Shown piece by piece: positions 62,570 through 64,000 of a stretch of 64,000 bases of DNA. The position numbers and the translations under genes were made by a program. Position 1 is the first letter of the stretch; each line of letters starts with the position of its first letter. Below the pieces are notes generated by a model that saw nothing but the letters and a program-made list of their open reading frames with translations, had not been told where the DNA came from and ran no database searches. This DNA is from Cuneatibacter caecimuris (lineage in GTDB: Bacteria; Bacillota; Clostridia; Lachnospirales; Lachnospiraceae), in contig NZ_SGXF01000006.1 of assembly GCF_004216775.1 (NCBI RefSeq), positions 62,001-126,000 of the forward strand, given 5' to 3'.

Positions 62570-62651
62570 CTTTTCTTCCTCCTATGTGTGTTTCCTGATG
62601 CCCAGGGAAGCGCAATCCGTTTCAAATTATTTTATAATATGAAATGAAAAA

Positions 62652-62774
62652 GAATCCCGCTCGCGGGATTCCCCGCCTGCGGCGTGTCGCTTTAGCGACG
62701 TGATTCCTCATGCCGCAGTGCGATCCCCCGGAGGGTTTTGATACATAGGAAACACAGTTTCCTATGTATCAAAA
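62652..62774 (+). repeat. Structured intergenic repeat, full copy (copy C)
   Basis: 123 bp between the riboswitch terminator and purO. In element orientation (plus strand): hairpin GAATCCCG-CTCG-CGGGATTC (62652-62671), CGCC-TGC-GGCG (62674-62684), GTCGC-TTTA-GCGAC (62686-62699), ATTCCT box, GCCGCAGTGCG, core CCCCCGGAGGG (62725-62735), and a perfect 17-bp hairpin (62736-62752 with 62758-62774), loop CACAG. The gene-free stretch 62570-62999 otherwise holds the riboswitch and two promoters; nothing was seen in 62590-62650. Confidence 0.8.
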
Positions 62775-62876
62775 AACGCCTGGATACCCTGCTGCATGCT
62801 TCAGGTGCCCAGGCGGACGGCTCAGATAATCCGCGTGCTCCCCTGTGGTCTCCCACTGTTTCCGCCAGTTGCACGC
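62771..62876 (-). promoter_or_regulatory. ZTP (pfl) riboswitch with terminator, controlling purO-purH
   Basis: The aptamer reads, on the minus strand: P1 GCGTGC (62876-62871), ACTGGCGG (62869-62862), P2 hairpin GTGGGAGACCAC (62856-62845), AGGGGAGC (62844-62837), P1 closing GCACGC (62838-62833), and the distal CCGCCTGGGCA (62816-62806). These are the invariant parts of the pfl/ZTP class. The distal part also forms the 5' arm of a terminator: CGCCTGG (62815-62809) pairs with CCAGGCG (62783-62777), then six Ts (62776-62771). Ligand binding should block the terminator and allow purine synthesis when ZMP/ZTP accumulates, that is when 10-formyl-THF is short. Confidence 0.95.
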
Positions 62877-62885
62877 TCTGTATTT

Positions 62886-62914
62886 ATCATAAACGATTTC
62901 TTTCAGAATTTCAA
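62886..62914 (-). promoter_or_regulatory. SigA promoter of the ZTP riboswitch and purO-purH
   Basis: TTGAAA (62914-62909) and TATGAT (62891-62886), 17-base spacer. Transcription would begin about 62880, a few bases before the aptamer. Confidence 0.75.
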
Positions 62915-62947
62915 GAATTTTCATGAATAAAATCTTTTAAAAAGTGG

Positions 62948-62975
62948 TTGCATTTTTCCCAAAATTATGTATAAT
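62948..62975 (+). promoter_or_regulatory. SigA promoter of tRNA-Thr
   Basis: TTGCAT (62948-62953) and TATAAT (62970-62975), 16-base spacer, 24 bases before the mature tRNA 5' end. It is divergent from the riboswitch promoter. Confidence 0.8.
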
Positions 62976-62999
62976 ATATTTTGTTGCCGTCAGGCACAA

Positions 63000-63072
<73 letters not shown>

Positions 63073-63152
63073 TTTTTTGATTCAATAAGCCCTCCGTAGC
63101 GGATGGCAGCCTGATTACTGCAGGTTCCACCGGTGCTTTATTGTGGCTGACC

Positions 63153-63186
63153 AAAAGGGCGCAAACGGATAAACCGCTCGCGCCCT
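63153..63186 (-). terminator. Putative terminator of nspC
   Basis: AGGGCGC and GCGCCCT, with an inner CGG/CCG extension around TTTAT, form a hairpin 34 bases after the nspC stop. Four Ts follow on the minus strand (the first belongs to the stem). Confidence 0.65.
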
Positions 63187-63220
63187 ATCTCAATGACAGA
63201 ATTCCTTATCATGCAGTGTG

Positions 63221-64000
63221 TTAAGACAGCCTCTCTTTAAACGTCTCATATCCAAAGGATTTAACCACTTCCACCTGTCCGTCCATCTTCCGCAGCACGA
63301 TATCAGGCAGCCGCATTCCATTAAAGGTATTCGTCTTCACCATGGTATACAGCGCCATATCCTCAAAAACCAGTCGGCTGCCCTCTGCCAGCGGCCTGTC
63401 AAAGGAATAATCCCCGATCACATCCCCCGCCAGGCAGGTGGGGCCTGCCAGCCGGTAGGTAAAAGGCTTCTCTCCTGGCCCGACCGCCCCTGCCAGAGGC
63501 GGTCGGTAGGGCATTTCCAGCACATCCGGCATATGGCAGGCCGCGGAAGCATCCAAAATGGCGATCTCCACCCCGTTATGAAGGGTTTCCAGCACGCTGG
63601 TCACCAGAAATCCTGCATTGAGCACCACTGCTTCTCCCGGCTCCAGATAGATTTCCGCCCCATAGGATTCTCTCAGACGGCGGATCACTCTCACCAGCCG
63701 TTCCACATCATAACCGGGTCTGGTGATATGGTGGCCGCCGCCCAGATTCAGCCATTTCAATCCTTTCAGCCATGGGCTGAACTTTTCCTCAAAGGCGGCG
63801 GCTGTCACTTCCAGAGCGTCCGAATCCTGTTCGCACAGGGTGTGAAAATGCAGGCCGTCCAGCAAAGGAAGGAGTTCAGGATCAAACTGCGCCAGAGTAG
63901 TTCCCAGCCGGGAACCGGGAGCGCAGGGGTCGTATATTTGGTGCCCCTCCTGGGTGGAGCATTCCGGGTTCACCCGCAGCCCTGTGGATTTGCCCGCTTC
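63221..64000 (-). CDS. nspC: Carboxynorspermidine decarboxylase (3' part)
   Basis: The frame is open to the window edge, so the N-terminal part with the PLP lysine is missing. Visible: LRVNPECSTQEGHQIYDPCA, LHFHTLCEQDSDALE, WLNLGGGHHITRPGYD, YLEPGEAVVLNAG, ILDASAACHMPDVLEMPYRP and GPTCLAGDVIGDYSFD with the active-site Cys. NspC is a fold-type III PLP decarboxylase that makes norspermidine or spermidine through the carboxy-intermediate route. The first partner of that route (carboxynorspermidine dehydrogenase) would be expected just outside the window. Confidence 0.92.
   Translation of the reverse strand, partial: EAGKSTGLRVNPECSTQEGHQIYDPCAPGSRLGTTLAQFDPELLPLLDGLHFHTLCEQDSDALEVTAAAFEEKFSPWLKGLKWLNLGGGHHITRPGYDVERLVRVIRRLRESYGAEIYLEPGEAVVLNAGFLVTSVLETLHNGVEIAILDASAACHMPDVLEMPYRPPLAGAVGPGEKPFTYRLAGPTCLAGDVIGDYSFDRPLAEGSRLVFEDMALYTMVKTNTFNGMRLPDIVLRKMDGQVEVVKSFGYETFKERLS

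Noticed and set aside
62738-62926. Small ORFs starting at TTG inside the repeats (peptides like MxHRxxSFL in all three copies)
   Set aside because: GGAGGG-TTG and a similar reading frame occur in each copy, but the changes follow base pairing rather than amino-acid conservation, and the downstream parts are unrelated.

Overview
The window looks like chromosome of a spore-forming Clostridia of Lachnospiraceae type. This is inferred from gene content: the sporulation genes spoIVA, yqfC, yqfD and a SpoVB-like flippase sit beside a Gram-positive min/mre/rod cluster, AsnA-type asparagine synthetase, BaiN-type flavoproteins, a PurO-type IMP cyclohydrolase with a stand-alone AICAR transformylase, and an archaeal/fungal-type aspartate-semialdehyde dehydrogenase. 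No prophage, insertion sequence, integrase or CRISPR array was seen. Almost all genes are on the minus strand; the exceptions are a DUF378 gene, asnA and a tRNA-Thr gene.

Layout in coordinate order (minus-strand operons read right to left). 1-5.8 kb: HlyD-like adaptor, yggS, sepF, ylmH, aroB, lspA and an rluD-type gene carrying a one-base frameshift. 5.9-6.7 kb: DUF378 (+), a shared terminator, and a small P-loop protein with its own consensus promoter. 6.8-15.4 kb: radC, mreC, mreD, an unusually large PBP2, minC, minD, minE, rodA and mgsA, closed by a terminator; mreB is absent from its usual place. 15.5-28.9 kb: one long tightly packed unit from proB through an unknown protein, patatin, DUF896, formyl-THF cyclo-ligase, proA, miaB, mutS, mutL and miaA to a methionine gamma-lyase-like gene; its promoter lies in the end of the upstream flavoprotein gene. 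28.9-37.6 kb: yqfC, yqfD, phoH, ybeY, YerB-like lipoprotein, SpoVB-like flippase and two flavoproteins, with a sigma-E-like promoter in front. 37.7-39.9 kb: asnA (+) converges on yitT (-), and yitT has a short leader with its own promoter, a 23-codon ORF and a terminator. 39.9-43.7 kb: moxR, DUF58 and a membrane protein; rpsU. 43.7-52.2 kb: tyrS, a 49-aa protein and alaS; then purine nucleoside phosphorylase, amidohydrolase, a membrane MutS-like ATPase and rnhA. 52.4-58.7 kb: a GalM-PatB fusion, topB, an unknown gene and spoIVA. 58.9-62.9 kb: purO and purH under a ZTP riboswitch, a zinc-ribbon gene with a perfect consensus promoter, and asd. 63-64 kb: tRNA-Thr(CGU) and the 3' part of nspC.

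The most novel-looking items are: a family of structured intergenic repeats (two full copies of about 124 bp and one half copy) whose stems change by compensating substitutions; the in-frame galactose mutarotase / PatB C-S lyase fusion; and the promoter-ORF-terminator mini-unit before yitT. The ZTP riboswitch belongs to a known class, but a repeat copy sits exactly between its terminator and purO. All assignments come from reading motifs and context; no database search was run.
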